Part shown: positions 25,380 to 34,618 of the stretch, piece by piece
How the letters are laid out: every line of letters begins with the position of its first letter
Position numbering within the stretch: the stretch's first letter is position 1
NCBI GenBank assembly: GCA_001673575.1
Contig: LZME01000128.1
Span: forward strand, 1 to 64,000
Direction of reading: 5' to 3'
Source of the DNA: Mycolicibacter heraklionensis
Lineage (GTDB): Bacteria; Actinomycetota; Actinomycetes; Mycobacteriales; Mycobacteriaceae
Length of the DNA: 64,000 nucleotides
The notes under the pieces: model-generated
Seen by the model: the letters and a program-made list of their open reading frames with translations, nothing else
Told to the model about the DNA's origin: nothing
The model's database searches: none
Program-made: the position numbers and the translations under genes

Positions 25380-27578
25380 ATGCCGATAGCGATCACTTCT
25401 GAGCACCAGGACCTCGCCGATTCCGTGCGATCCTTCGTGGCCCGCGCCGTGCCGTCCGAGATGCTGCACGCCGCGATGGACACCCCGATCCAGAACCCGC
25501 CGCCGTATTGGCGGGCCGCCGCCGAGCAGGGCTTGGCGGGGGTGCATCTGGCCGAGGACACCGGCGGCCAGGGTTTCGGAATCCTGGAACTGGCGGTGGT
25601 GCTCGCCGAGTTCGGCTACGGGGCAGTGCCCGGGCCGTTTGTGCCGTCGGCAATCGCCAGTGCCCTGATCGCCGCAAACAATCCGTCCGCGGCCGAGCTG
25701 AGCGGGCTGGCCAGCGGAGAGGTGATCGCCAGCTACACGATCAATCCGGGGCTGACCGGCACCGCGGCGGGGTCGGGCCTGATGATCCGCGGCGAGGCCC
25801 GTGCCGTCGCGGCCGCTGCTGAAGCGTCGCTGCTGGTGGCGCCCGTGTCGGTCGACGGCGCCGAGGTGTGGGTGGTGCTGCGCGCCGACCAGCTCGAGAT
25901 CGAGCCGGTGGCAAGCGTGGACCCGCTGCGCCCGATCGGCCATGTGCGTGCCGACGGCGTCGAGGTCGACGGCGCCGCGGTCTTGCGTGACCTCGCGCCG
26001 GCGCGCGCACACGCGCTGATCTCCACGCTGCTGTCCGCGGAGGCGGTCGGGGTGGCCCGCTGGGCCACCGACACCGCGGCGGATTACGCCAAGATCCGCG
26101 AGCAGTTCGGCCGGCCGATCGGCCAGTTCCAGGCCATCAAGCACAAGTGTGCGGAGATGATCGCCGACACCGAGCGGGCCACCGCCGCGGTGTGGGACGC
26201 CGCCCGCGCGATCGACGAGGCAAACGAGAATGGTTGGGACGCTGCGGTTTCGACAGTGCAGTTCGCGACGGCCGTGGCGGGCACCCTGGCGCCCAGCGCC
26301 GCGCAGCGCTGCACCCAGGACTGCATCCAGGTGCACGGTGGAATCGGCTTTACCTGGGAGCACGACGCTGGGGTGTACTACCGGCGCGCACTGATCCTGG
26401 CCGCTTCCTTCGGCTCCCGTTCTGCCTACCCCCAACGGGTCGTCGACACCGCCACCGCCGGTGGGATGCGCAAGATCGACATCGACCTGGACTCCGACAC
26501 CGAGAAGTTGCGCGCCGAGATCCGGGCCGAGGTCGCAGCGCTGAAGGCCATGCCGCACGACGAGCGCACGATCGCGATCGCCGAGGGCGGCTGGGTGTTG
26601 CCCTACCTGCCGAAGCCGTGGGGGCGGGCCGCCGAGCCGATCGAGCAGATCATCATCGAGCAGGAGTTCTCTACCGGCCGGGTGCGTCGCCAGGCGATGG
26701 GGATCGCCGCCTGGCTGATCCCATCGATCGTGGCGTTCGGCACCGAGGAGCAGAAGCAGCGTTTCCTGCCCGCCACGTTCCGGGGCGAAATGATCTGGTG
26801 CCAGCTGTTTTCCGAGCCCGGCGCCGGTTCAGACCTGGCCAGCCTGACCACCAAGGCAACCAAGGTCGACGGCGGCTGGCGGATCAGCGGCCAGAAGATC
26901 TGGACGTCGGCCGCGCAGTTCTCCTCGTGGGGAGCCCTGCTGGCCCGGACCGACTCGAGCGCCCCGAAACACGACGGCATCACCTACTTCCTGCTGGACA
27001 TGAAGGCCGAGGGCGTGACGGTCAGCCCGCTGCGTGAACTCACCGGCGGGGCGATGTTCAACACCGTGTTCATCGACGACGTGTTCATCCCGGACGAGTT
27101 GGTGCTCGGCGAGGTGAACCGCGGCTGGGAGGTCAGCCGTAACACGCTGACGGCTGAGCGGGTGTCCATCGGCGGTTCCGAGATGCCGTTCCTGGCGAGC
27201 CTCGACGGCTTCGTGGAGTTCATCCGGGATGGCCAGTTCGATGGCGGCGAACAGCGCCGGGCCGGCCAGTTGATCGCCGAGGGGCACGCCGCCAAGCTGC
27301 TCAACCTGCGCTCGACGCTACTGACCCTGGCGGGCAAGGACCCGATGCCGGCGGCGGCGGTGTCCAAGCTGCTGTCGATGCGCACCGGACAGGGCTACGC
27401 CGAGTTCGCGGTGGGGACGTTCGCCGGTGATGCCGCGATCGGTGACCGGGAGCAACTGCCCGGCAAGTGGGCCGAGTACCTGTTGATGAGCCGCGCCACC
27501 ACGATCTACGGCGGCACCTCGGAGGTCCAGCTCAACATCATCGCCGAGCGTCTGCTGGGCCTCCCCCGCGACCCCTAA
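25380..27578 (+). CDS. fadE6: Double-domain acyl-CoA dehydrogenase FadE6
   Basis: A 732-residue protein made of two acyl-CoA dehydrogenase modules in tandem, the architecture and length of FadE6 (Rv0271c, 731 residues as remembered). The N-terminal half (1-360) includes REQFGRPIGQFQAIKHK and QVHGGIGFTWEHD. The C-terminal half (375-732) has WCQLFSEPGAGSDLASL, GQKIWTSAAQ and the FAD-contacting IYGGTSEVQLNIIAERLLG. These enzymes introduce the alpha-beta double bond in acyl-CoA; fused pairs in actinobacteria often work on sterol or branched substrates as heteromer equivalents. It starts at the ATG at 25380, 57 bases after the dehydrogenase gene. The ligase FadD2 lies 1.2 kb downstream on the other strand. 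Confidence 0.92.
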   Translation: MPIAITSEHQDLADSVRSFVARAVPSEMLHAAMDTPIQNPPPYWRAAAEQGLAGVHLAEDTGGQGFGILELAVVLAEFGYGAVPGPFVPSAIASALIAANNPSAAELSGLASGEVIASYTINPGLTGTAAGSGLMIRGEARAVAAAAEASLLVAPVSVDGAEVWVVLRADQLEIEPVASVDPLRPIGHVRADGVEVDGAAVLRDLAPARAHALISTLLSAEAVGVARWATDTAADYAKIREQFGRPIGQFQAIKHKCAEMIADTERATAAVWDAARAIDEANENGWDAAVSTVQFATAVAGTLAPSAAQRCTQDCIQVHGGIGFTWEHDAGVYYRRALILAASFGSRSAYPQRVVDTATAGGMRKIDIDLDSDTEKLRAEIRAEVAALKAMPHDERTIAIAEGGWVLPYLPKPWGRAAEPIEQIIIEQEFSTGRVRRQAMGIAAWLIPSIVAFGTEEQKQRFLPATFRGEMIWCQLFSEPGAGSDLASLTTKATKVDGGWRISGQKIWTSAAQFSSWGALLARTDSSAPKHDGITYFLLDMKAEGVTVSPLRELTGGAMFNTVFIDDVFIPDELVLGEVNRGWEVSRNTLTAERVSIGGSEMPFLASLDGFVEFIRDGQFDGGEQRRAGQLIAEGHAAKLLNLRSTLLTLAGKDPMPAAAVSKLLSMRTGQGYAEFAVGTFAGDAAIGDREQLPGKWAEYLLMSRATTIYGGTSEVQLNIIAERLLGLPRDP

Positions 27579-27591
27579 AGGATCGCGGTGG

Positions 27592-27655
27592 GCGCCGAGT
27601 GTGCGTTTTGAGAGGCGAAATGGCTGTTTTGCCAATGAAAGCGCACACTCGGCGC
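27592..27655. repeat. Long imperfect hairpin, 14-18 bp arms
   Basis: GCGCCGAGTGTGCG (27592-27605) recurs as its exact reverse complement at 27642-27655. With one mismatch the arms extend to 18 bp, and the 30-odd-base loop holds a smaller nested hairpin (GGCGAAA/TTTTGCC). It begins 13 bases after the fadE6 stop. It may terminate fadE6 or be a member of a dispersed palindromic repeat family; the GAGTGTGCG core looks familiar from mycobacterial intergenic regions, but no second copy is in this window. Confidence 0.65.
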
Positions 27656-27775
27656 TGGATTGCATCGACATCGTGAGCGAACAGCGCGACGGCGCAACCG
27701 GTTTCGGCTAGGACTCCTATCACGCTGCTAGCATGGCGGCGAGATCACCAGGACCGACTGCCTCAGGACTGCTAC

Positions 27776-28816
27776 GTGACCGCTGACGCTGCTGACGAAA
27801 CCAAGATCCCCGAACGCCATTTCACTACCGCAGCACTTTTCGCACTGCCCGTCCGCCTCGTCATCGGCTGGACGTATTTCTCTGCCTTCTGGAGACGAGT
27901 CGGCCTCGAAGACAAATTGAATCCGGACGCACCTGGCTATGTCGGCGAGAAGTTCAACCACTTTCTCCCGAATGCGCTTGGCATCGGCCCGATCATCGAG
28001 CATCTCCTGACCCACCCCGGCCTGCTCGCCGCGGCCATGACGGTGTTCACCATCGTGGAAGGCATCGTCGGGATCTGCGTGATCATCGGCTTGTTCACCA
28101 GGATCACGAGCTTGGCCGTGCTGGGCTTGGCGTTCGGCATCTTGCTCAGCGCCGGCTGGCTGGGCACCACCTGCCTCGACGAGTGGCAGATCGGCATCCT
28201 CGGTGTGGCCAGCGGATTCATGCTGTTTTTGAGCGGCGGCGGACGCTATTCGGTAGATCGTGTCCTTTCCGCGAAGTATCCGCGGCTCGCACAGCGAACA
28301 TGGTTCGGCTGGCTGACGTCCGGCGCGGTCACCATCAAGACGCCTGCGGTGCTCATCGGCTCGTTCGCCATTCTGGCGTTGGCATTGTTGACCAACCAGC
28401 AGTTCCACGGCGGGGTGTACGGCCCGCTGCACAACAAGTCGGTCGCGCCGAAGATCGAGGTCTCCGAAGCCCGGATCGCCGGCAACAGCCTGCAATTCCA
28501 GCTCTACCGAACCGAAGGCGCGGACGTCTACGGCTCATTTCTGATCGGTGTCAGCGTCGTCGACGACACCGCCGGCAATACCGTCATGCAACTGGACGGC
28601 GCGCAGCTGAGCCGACTGCCCGAGGCGGCGATCGCCAACCGCTATGTGGCCAAGGTGAAACCCGGTGCGCACAGCCTGATCGTCCCGCTGGGCGCCAAAG
28701 CACGGCTGACCATCGACACCGGGCCGACCCGGTGGGACGGCGCGCATTCCTACACGCTCGTCCTCACCGATATCAGCGGCGCCACCTGGAAGCGGGAGAT
28801 CGAAACCGTCTCCTGA
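27776..28816 (+). CDS. DoxD-DoxA-type thiosulfate:quinone oxidoreductase-like membrane protein
   Basis: A 346-residue protein with a DoxD-like membrane domain. Hydrophobic segments occur at residues 20-35, 80-95, 95-115, 118-135, 140-160 and 195-210, with ALPVRLVIGWTYFSAFWRR and SGGGRYSVDRVL. A C-terminal soluble beta-rich domain (about 225-346) resembles DoxA (SLIVPLGAKARLTID). In archaea DoxD and DoxA form the thiosulfate:quinone oxidoreductase; fusions are common in bacteria but their substrate is rarely tested. The GTG at 27776 gives the complete first helix. It faces fadD2 convergently with 20 bases between. No other sulfur gene lies nearby. Confidence 0.7.
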   Translation: MTADAADETKIPERHFTTAALFALPVRLVIGWTYFSAFWRRVGLEDKLNPDAPGYVGEKFNHFLPNALGIGPIIEHLLTHPGLLAAAMTVFTIVEGIVGICVIIGLFTRITSLAVLGLAFGILLSAGWLGTTCLDEWQIGILGVASGFMLFLSGGGRYSVDRVLSAKYPRLAQRTWFGWLTSGAVTIKTPAVLIGSFAILALALLTNQQFHGGVYGPLHNKSVAPKIEVSEARIAGNSLQFQLYRTEGADVYGSFLIGVSVVDDTAGNTVMQLDGAQLSRLPEAAIANRYVAKVKPGAHSLIVPLGAKARLTIDTGPTRWDGAHSYTLVLTDISGATWKREIETVS

Positions 28817-28836
28817 GCGAGCGCGAGAAGCGCCCC

Positions 28837-30507
28837 CTACAGGTCGCGGAGTTCGCGCTTGAGGATCTTGCCGGTGGGGTTACGCGGCAGCTCCTCAAGG
28901 AAGACCACCTCCCGGGGCACCTTGTAACGCGCCAAGTGCTCCTTCACGTAGACCTTGATGGTGTCCTCGTCGAGGCTGGAGCCTTCCTTGCGCACCACGA
29001 AGGCCCTCAGTCGTGCGCCCCACTCCTTGTCCTCGACACCCAATGCGGTCGCCTCGATCACGTCGGGGTGTCCGCTGATCAAGTCCTCGACTTCGGCAGG
29101 GAAGACGTTCTCGCCGCCGGAGACGATCATCTCGTCGTCGCGGCCGCTGACGTAGAGGAGCCCGCGCTCGTCGAAGTAGCCGACGTCACCGGAGGACAGC
29201 AGGCCATCGATGATCTGTTTGCCGCCGCCACCGGTGTAACCCTCGAACGGGAAGAAGTTGCCGACGAAGATTCGCCCGACCTGGCCCCGCGGCAGTTCGT
29301 TGCCGTTGTCGTCGAGAATCTTGACCTTGACGCCCTTGACCACCGGCCCCACCGTCGCGGCGTTGTACTGCAGGTCGGCGGGACCGGCGATGGTGGCAAA
29401 CGCGACCTCGGTGGAGCCGTACATGTTGTAGATGACCGGCCCCAGGTCCTTCATCGCCCGCGTCGCCAATTCGGCGCCGAGTTGCGACCCGGAGACGAAC
29501 ACGATCCGCAGGTTCGACAGGTCCGGCTTGGGACTGGTCTTCTCCAGCTGGTCGAGGATCCGGGACAACATGACCGGGACGACGACCATGCCGGTCACCT
29601 TGTGCTTTTCCAAGTCCTCCAGCACGGTGGCGGGCTTGAAGCGGCGCCGCAGCACCAGCGTCGAGCCGAAGAACATGGCCAGAGTGCCGTGCAGATAGCC
29701 CAGCGCGTGGAACATCGGCGACGGCAAGGACGTCACTTCACCGGCACGGAACGGGACATGCGACAAGATGCCGCCGATCGGCGCGAGCGTGGGCGGCGTG
29801 CTGCGGTTGGCACCCTTGGGGGTGCCAGTGGTGCCGGACGTCAGGATGATGATCGAGGCGTGCTTGGTGATCTTGGGGGCGGGAGCCTTGCTGCTGCGCG
29901 CGATCAGCTGCGCCAGTGTCTCGTCGGTGCTGCCCGACGGTTCGTCGGTGTCCGGGTTGACGCCCAGGGCCCGCAACTTGCCCAGCGTCGGTTCCGCCTG
30001 CGCCACGGCGGCGGTGTATTCGTCGTCGTAGATGATCAGCTTGGCGCCTTCGCGTTCGGAGACGTCCTTGATCTGCGGGCCGGAGAATTCGCTGTTCAGC
30101 AGGATCAGCCGCGCGCCGACCCGGGCACAGCCGTAGTTGGCGATCAGGAACCAGCGATGGTTGCGTGCCAGGATCGCCACGCCGTCACCGCCACGCACGC
30201 CCATCGCGAGCAGGCCGTTGGCCACCGCGTTGACAGCGTCGTCCAACTCCTTGAACGTGATGCTGCCGTCATCGTCGATCACGGCGACGCCGTTCGGGTT
30301 ACGACGGGCGTTCAGCGCGGGAATCATCCCCAGCTCGCCCCAGCGCGCTCCGTCGGCGAGTGCACTGGCGATGACCCGTGGGGACTCCAGCTTCAACGCG
30401 CCGGACTGCAGGATCTTGCGCAGGTAATGCAACTCGGCGCCACCGCGTTCGAGATAGCGACCGAGCTTGTTTGCAGCCTGACTGGGCAGGTCAGTGAGCT
30501 TAGCCAT
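28837..30507 (-). CDS. fadD2: Fatty-acid-CoA ligase FadD2
   Basis: A 556-residue member of the acyl-adenylating family that activates fatty acids to acyl-CoA with ATP. Motifs are the P-loop ILTSGTTGTPKG near residue 225, YGSTEVA, DRG-region GRDDEMIVSGGENVFP and the C-terminal lysine motif PRNPTGKILKREL. Length, N-terminal extension (SQAANKLGRYLERGG) and location next to fadE6 and a LigD-like polymerase correspond to FadD2 (Rv0270). It is divergent from the polymerase gene with 67 bases between starts. With FadE6 it could start one round of beta-oxidation; the acyl chain is not known. Confidence 0.92.
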   Translation of the reverse strand: MAKLTDLPSQAANKLGRYLERGGAELHYLRKILQSGALKLESPRVIASALADGARWGELGMIPALNARRNPNGVAVIDDDGSITFKELDDAVNAVANGLLAMGVRGGDGVAILARNHRWFLIANYGCARVGARLILLNSEFSGPQIKDVSEREGAKLIIYDDEYTAAVAQAEPTLGKLRALGVNPDTDEPSGSTDETLAQLIARSSKAPAPKITKHASIIILTSGTTGTPKGANRSTPPTLAPIGGILSHVPFRAGEVTSLPSPMFHALGYLHGTLAMFFGSTLVLRRRFKPATVLEDLEKHKVTGMVVVPVMLSRILDQLEKTSPKPDLSNLRIVFVSGSQLGAELATRAMKDLGPVIYNMYGSTEVAFATIAGPADLQYNAATVGPVVKGVKVKILDDNGNELPRGQVGRIFVGNFFPFEGYTGGGGKQIIDGLLSSGDVGYFDERGLLYVSGRDDEMIVSGGENVFPAEVEDLISGHPDVIEATALGVEDKEWGARLRAFVVRKEGSSLDEDTIKVYVKEHLARYKVPREVVFLEELPRNPTGKILKRELRDL

Positions 30508-30574
30508 GGGACAACCTTATGTGACGCAGATCGCCGTCGGGCGGCGGATGGCGGCCTCTCATTAACATGACCTC

Positions 30575-31810
30575 ATGGCCGGCGGGATGTCGCTGGAGGT
30601 TGCGGGACACCGGGTGGTGGTCACCCACCCGGAGAAGTTGGTGTTTCCAGGTGGACGAGGTTCCACCCCGCGCACCAAGATCGAGCTGATCCGCTACTAC
30701 CTGTCGGTGGCCGACGGTGCGCTGCGCGGGGTGGCCGGGCGGCCGATGATCCTCAAACGCTTCGTCGACGGCATCGACGCCGAGGCCATCTTCCAGAAGC
30801 GGGCACCGGCCAACCGGCCGGATTGGGTGTCGGTCGCAGAGTTGCACTATGCATCGGGCCGGTCGGCGCAAGAGGTCGTCGTCGATGACGCGGCTGGGCT
30901 GGCCTGGGTGATCAACCTGGGTTGTGTGGATCTCAACCCGCACCCGGTACTCGCCGGCGACCTCGATCATCCCGACGAGCTGCGGGTCGACCTCGATCCG
31001 ATGCCGGGGGTCGGCTGGTCGGAGATCGTCGAGGTGACCCTGCTGGCTCGTGAGGTACTGGCCGACCACGGGCTGACGGCGTGGCCAAAGACCTCTGGCT
31101 CGCGAGGTATGCACGTCTACACGCGGATCGCTCCACAGTGGGAGTTCTCGCAGGTGCGGCTTGCGGCACAGGCGGTGGCCCGTGAGATCGAGCGGCGCGC
31201 ACCGCAGTTGGCCACGAGCCGGTGGTGGAAAGAGGAGCGGCACGGCGTCTTCGTGGACTTCAACCAGAACGCCAAGGACCGCACGGTCGCCTCGGCGTAC
31301 TCGGTGCGGGCCACTGATGACGCCCGGGTGTCGACGCCGCTGCGTTGGGATGAGGTCGCCGAGGTCGACCCGGCGGCGTTCACGATGGATACGGTGCCGG
31401 ATCGCTTCGCCCAGATCGGCGACCCGTGGGCAGGCATGGACGACACCGTTGGCGGGTTGGAGTCACTGCTGGAATTGGCCGAAGCGCAGGGCCCGGCGGA
31501 GAAGGCGCCGCGCGGCGCACGCAAGAGCGTCGCTGGCCGGCGGACGTCACCGCTGCCGTTGATCGAGATCGCCCGCACCAAGACGCGCGGCGAGGCGATG
31601 GCCGCCCTGGACGTCTGGCGGGAACGGCATGCCGACGCGGCGAAACAGCTTGCCCCGGAAGATGTTCTGCTCGACGGCATGCGTGGTCCGAGTTCGATCT
31701 GGTACCGGGTCCGCATCAACCTGCAGCACGTCAGTGACGGTCAGCGCCCACCCCAGGAAGAGTTGATCGCCGACTACAGTCCGTGGAACCGGAAGGGCGC
31801 CAAGGGCTGA
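30575..31810 (+). CDS. polD1: LigD-like polymerase-domain protein (PolD1 type)
   Basis: A 411-residue stand-alone archaeo-eukaryotic primase/polymerase domain, homologous to the polymerase part of LigD, which fills gaps with ribonucleotides in DNA end-joining and repair. Visible motifs are TKIELIRYYLSVAD, the catalytic DLDP in ELRVDLDPMPG, SGSRGMHVYTRI, and RTVASAYSVR. The C-terminal part is basic and lacks ligase and nuclease domains. It corresponds to Rv0269c of M. tuberculosis and to PolD1 of M. smegmatis as remembered. ATG 30575 is followed immediately by AGGMSLEVAGH. Its end converges on kshA with seven bases between. Confidence 0.85.
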   Translation: MAGGMSLEVAGHRVVVTHPEKLVFPGGRGSTPRTKIELIRYYLSVADGALRGVAGRPMILKRFVDGIDAEAIFQKRAPANRPDWVSVAELHYASGRSAQEVVVDDAAGLAWVINLGCVDLNPHPVLAGDLDHPDELRVDLDPMPGVGWSEIVEVTLLAREVLADHGLTAWPKTSGSRGMHVYTRIAPQWEFSQVRLAAQAVAREIERRAPQLATSRWWKEERHGVFVDFNQNAKDRTVASAYSVRATDDARVSTPLRWDEVAEVDPAAFTMDTVPDRFAQIGDPWAGMDDTVGGLESLLELAEAQGPAEKAPRGARKSVAGRRTSPLPLIEIARTKTRGEAMAALDVWRERHADAAKQLAPEDVLLDGMRGPSSIWYRVRINLQHVSDGQRPPQEELIADYSPWNRKGAKG

Positions 31811-31817
31811 TCCGTGG

Positions 31818-32951
31818 TCAGGGCACGGTGATGCCGGCGGCCAGGTTCGCGGCGACTTCTTTCTCCCAGTGGCTGAACGCATGGGTGGTATCGACCTCCA
31901 CCTCGAACCGGTCGGTCATGTCGGGGGTGACGGCCGCAGCGTCGACGTAGAACTGCTCATACCACCGGCGCAGCTGGTAGACCGGGCCGTCGTCCTCGGT
32001 GAGCAACGGGTTCTCGACGGGTGCCTTGTGCCGCCAGATCTCGACGTCCTCCAAGAATCCCGCTCCGAACGAGCGGCTCATCGCCGCGGCGAGTTTGGCG
32101 GCCTTCTCCGCCGGCAGGTTCGGCATTTGTTGGACGGCGACGCCCCACTGCAGCATGAAGGAGTCCTGCGTGACGGGGTAGTGGCAGTTGATCAGCGCGA
32201 TCTCGGCGGTGAAATCCGGCGCGAGGTCGTTGTGCAGCCAGTTGATCATGTAGGCCGGCCCGAAGTAGGTCGCCTCGGAACGCAGGTAGGTGCCCTCCCA
32301 CAGTTTGTCGGCGCCCGGGGAGTCCGGCCGGACCTTGCTCTCCATGTACTGGCTAGCGCAGCTGCCCTCGATGACGTTCTTGAAGTAGGTCGGATACGAG
32401 TGGTGGATGTAGAAGAAGTGCGCCATGTCGACGATGTTGTCGATGATCTCTCGACAGTTGGCGCCTTCGATCAGGACCGAATCCCATTGCCACGGCGACC
32501 ACTTGCCCGCGTCCATTCCTTCGATCTGAGGCGGCGTCAGTTCCGCCGGGGGCGTCGAGCCCTCCGGGTCATGCCACATCAGCAGTTGGCCGTTGACCTC
32601 GCAGGTGGGCCAGCGGCGGGTGCGCGCCGTCCGTGGCGGCCGCTTGGCGTAGGGCACCTCAACGCACCGGCCGGTCGAGCCCTGCCAGTGCCAGTCGTGG
32701 AACGGACAGGCCAGGGTGTCGCCCTTGATGGTGCCCCGGGACAGGTCCGCGCCCATGTGACGGCAGTAGGCGTCCAGCACGTGCACGTCGCCGCTCGAGT
32801 CGGCGAACACCACCAGCCGAGTGCCAAACGCGTTGATGCCGTGCGGCTTACCGTCCCGGAACGTCTCGGCCAGCCCCAGGCAGTGCCAACCGCGGGCATA
32901 CCGGTTCTTGGGGGTACCGTGGTCCAACTCGCGGATCGCGCATTCGCTCAT
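31818..32951 (-). CDS. kshA: Rieske oxygenase, 3-ketosteroid 9-alpha-hydroxylase (KshA)-like
   Basis: A 377-residue Rieske non-haem iron oxygenase. The [2Fe-2S] motif is Cys63-x-His65 and Cys82-x2-His85 (CRHMG, CPFHDW). The mononuclear iron site is DNIVDMAHFFYIHHSYPT, with His178 and His183. RYARGWHCLGLAETF, YFGPAYMINWLHND and QLRRWYEQFYVD are very close to what I remember of KshA, which hydroxylates C9 of 3-ketosteroids with the reductase KshB. The ATG at 32951 follows GAAGGGTAGAGG; the open frame upstream belongs to the overlapping ligase gene. It is the last gene of an operon with an acyl-CoA ligase and an NTF2-fold protein, not in the main cholesterol cluster. No KshB is present here. Confidence 0.88.
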   Translation of the reverse strand: MSECAIRELDHGTPKNRYARGWHCLGLAETFRDGKPHGINAFGTRLVVFADSSGDVHVLDAYCRHMGADLSRGTIKGDTLACPFHDWHWQGSTGRCVEVPYAKRPPRTARTRRWPTCEVNGQLLMWHDPEGSTPPAELTPPQIEGMDAGKWSPWQWDSVLIEGANCREIIDNIVDMAHFFYIHHSYPTYFKNVIEGSCASQYMESKVRPDSPGADKLWEGTYLRSEATYFGPAYMINWLHNDLAPDFTAEIALINCHYPVTQDSFMLQWGVAVQQMPNLPAEKAAKLAAAMSRSFGAGFLEDVEIWRHKAPVENPLLTEDDGPVYQLRRWYEQFYVDAAAVTPDMTDRFEVEVDTTHAFSHWEKEVAANLAAGITVP

Positions 32952-32956
32952 CGCCT

Positions 32957-34618
32957 CTACCCTTCGCCTCGCAGGTAGCTTTGCCGACCATAGGATGTGA
33001 ATTCGGCGTCCAGTGCCCGCTTGTCGTCGTCGGTCATGCGGGTGTATTCGGGGGTACCCCGCCCGACCCAGCGGTATACCGGTTCGTCGGTGTGCCAGCG
33101 CTTCGCCTGCAGTTCGCGTTTGAGCACCTTGTTCGAACCGGTGACCGGCAGGCCGGCCGAGATCCGCAGAAATCGAGGGAAGCCCTTGCGACCCAAGTCG
33201 GGCTGGGCGGCCAGATACCCGGCGAACGCCGCCGCGTCGAAGCTGTCGGGGTCGGCGACCTCGATGGCGCCCATCACCTGGTCTCCGGAACGGGGGTCGG
33301 GCACCGCGTAGACACCGGCACTGATGACCAGGGGATGCCGGCGCAGCACCTGTTCGATCGTCAGCGCGGAGGTGTTCTCGCCGTCGACCCGGATCCAATC
33401 GCCGCGCCGCCCGGCGAAGTACAGGAAGCCGGCCTGGTCGCGATAGCCGAGGTCGCCGGTCCAGTACCAGCCGTCGCGGATCTTTTCCGAATCCGCGGCG
33501 TCGTTCTTGTAGTAGCCCTCGAAGTCGCGGGCTCCGGTCCTGTCGACGATCTCGCCGACCGCGTCGTCTGCGTTGGACACCCTGCCGTGTTCGTCGAGGA
33601 TTGCCGTGGCGCATTCGGCACGGGTCTGCGGGTCGACGATGGCGATGCCCGCGTGCGCCGGACGGCCCAGCGCGCCTGGCGGGGCCGCCGGGTCGGGTAT
33701 CGCCGCGTTGCCGCCCTCGCTGGAGCCGTAGCCCTCGTGCAGGACGGCGCCGAACCGGCGGAGGAACTCCGCCTGATCCTGCGGCGAGGCCTCGGTTCCG
33801 AAACCGCGGACCAGTGCGTTATCGGCGTCGTCGGGCTGTTCGGCGGTGGCCAGCAGGTAGCCGAGAGCCTTGCCCACATAGGTGAAGAACGTTGCGCCGA
33901 AGTAGCGCACGTCGGGCAGGAACTGCGATGCCGAGAACTTGGGTGTCAGACAGATGGTGGCTCCGTTGGCCAGCGCGGGCGCCCACAGCGCCATGATGGC
34001 GTTGCCGTGAAACAGCGGCATGCAGCAGTAGTCGACATCGGTGCGCACATGCCCGAATTTGGTGGTGGCCATTTCGGCGATCCGGACCAGCCGGCCCTGG
34101 CTGCACTTGACCGCTTTGGAGGCACCGGTGGTGCCCGAGGTGAACAACAGCAGCAGCAGCGATTCCGGCCCCACGCCTGTGGCGGCGGCCGGCTCCACTC
34201 GGTGTTCCTCGACCAGTGCGGCGTAGCCGGGGGTGTCGACCACCAGGAAGCGCTCGGAGTCCAGCCCGTGGTCCAAGCCGCGAAGCCGGGCCATCCCGGC
34301 AACGTCGGTGACGATCAGCTGGCAGTCCGCGTGGCGGATCTCCGCGGCCATCTCGGCATCGCCTCGGGTGGGATTGATCCCGACGATGACCCCGCCGCCC
34401 AGCGCGCCGGCGCCGAGCCAGAACACGAAATCTGGCAGGTTGTCCAGCAGTACGCCGATGTGAAACGGCCCGTCTCGGCGCAACGACGACGCCAACATGG
34501 CGCGCGCAGCGGACTCGCGCACCACCTCGTCCCAGGTCCAATCCCGTTGCCGGGTACGCAATCCCAGATGCTGGTCGCCGAGGCGGTCGAGCAGCATCCC
34601 CGCGATGTCGGTACTCAT
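32957..34618 (-). CDS. Acyl-CoA synthetase, FadD17-like
   Basis: A 553-residue adenylate-forming acyl-CoA ligase. Motifs are the P-loop LLFTSGTTGASKAVKC near residue 160, HEGYGSSEGGNA, the core WYWTGDLGYRD, GRRGDWIRVDGENTSA and a C-terminal TGSNKVLKREL lysine motif. Its nearest relatives, judged by eye, are steroid-associated ligases such as FadD17, which fits the kshA neighbour five bases downstream. It begins right after the stop of the NTF2-like gene (TGA then ATG). The substrate may be a sterol side chain or bile-acid-like carboxylate, but this is inferred from context. Confidence 0.85.
   Translation of the reverse strand: MSTDIAGMLLDRLGDQHLGLRTRQRDWTWDEVVRESAARAMLASSLRRDGPFHIGVLLDNLPDFVFWLGAGALGGGVIVGINPTRGDAEMAAEIRHADCQLIVTDVAGMARLRGLDHGLDSERFLVVDTPGYAALVEEHRVEPAAATGVGPESLLLLLFTSGTTGASKAVKCSQGRLVRIAEMATTKFGHVRTDVDYCCMPLFHGNAIMALWAPALANGATICLTPKFSASQFLPDVRYFGATFFTYVGKALGYLLATAEQPDDADNALVRGFGTEASPQDQAEFLRRFGAVLHEGYGSSEGGNAAIPDPAAPPGALGRPAHAGIAIVDPQTRAECATAILDEHGRVSNADDAVGEIVDRTGARDFEGYYKNDAADSEKIRDGWYWTGDLGYRDQAGFLYFAGRRGDWIRVDGENTSALTIEQVLRRHPLVISAGVYAVPDPRSGDQVMGAIEVADPDSFDAAAFAGYLAAQPDLGRKGFPRFLRISAGLPVTGSNKVLKRELQAKRWHTDEPVYRWVGRGTPEYTRMTDDDKRALDAEFTSYGRQSYLRGEG

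Noticed and set aside
28183..30570. 795-codon open frame on the plus strand
   Set aside because: It is antisense to fadD2, has a His/Arg/Gln-rich sequence with no family motif, and arises from GC-rich third positions.
31818..33614. 598-residue protein with a long N-terminal extension before the Rieske domain
   Set aside because: The extra sequence is an out-of-frame reading of the upstream acyl-CoA ligase; the true start is the ATG at 32951.
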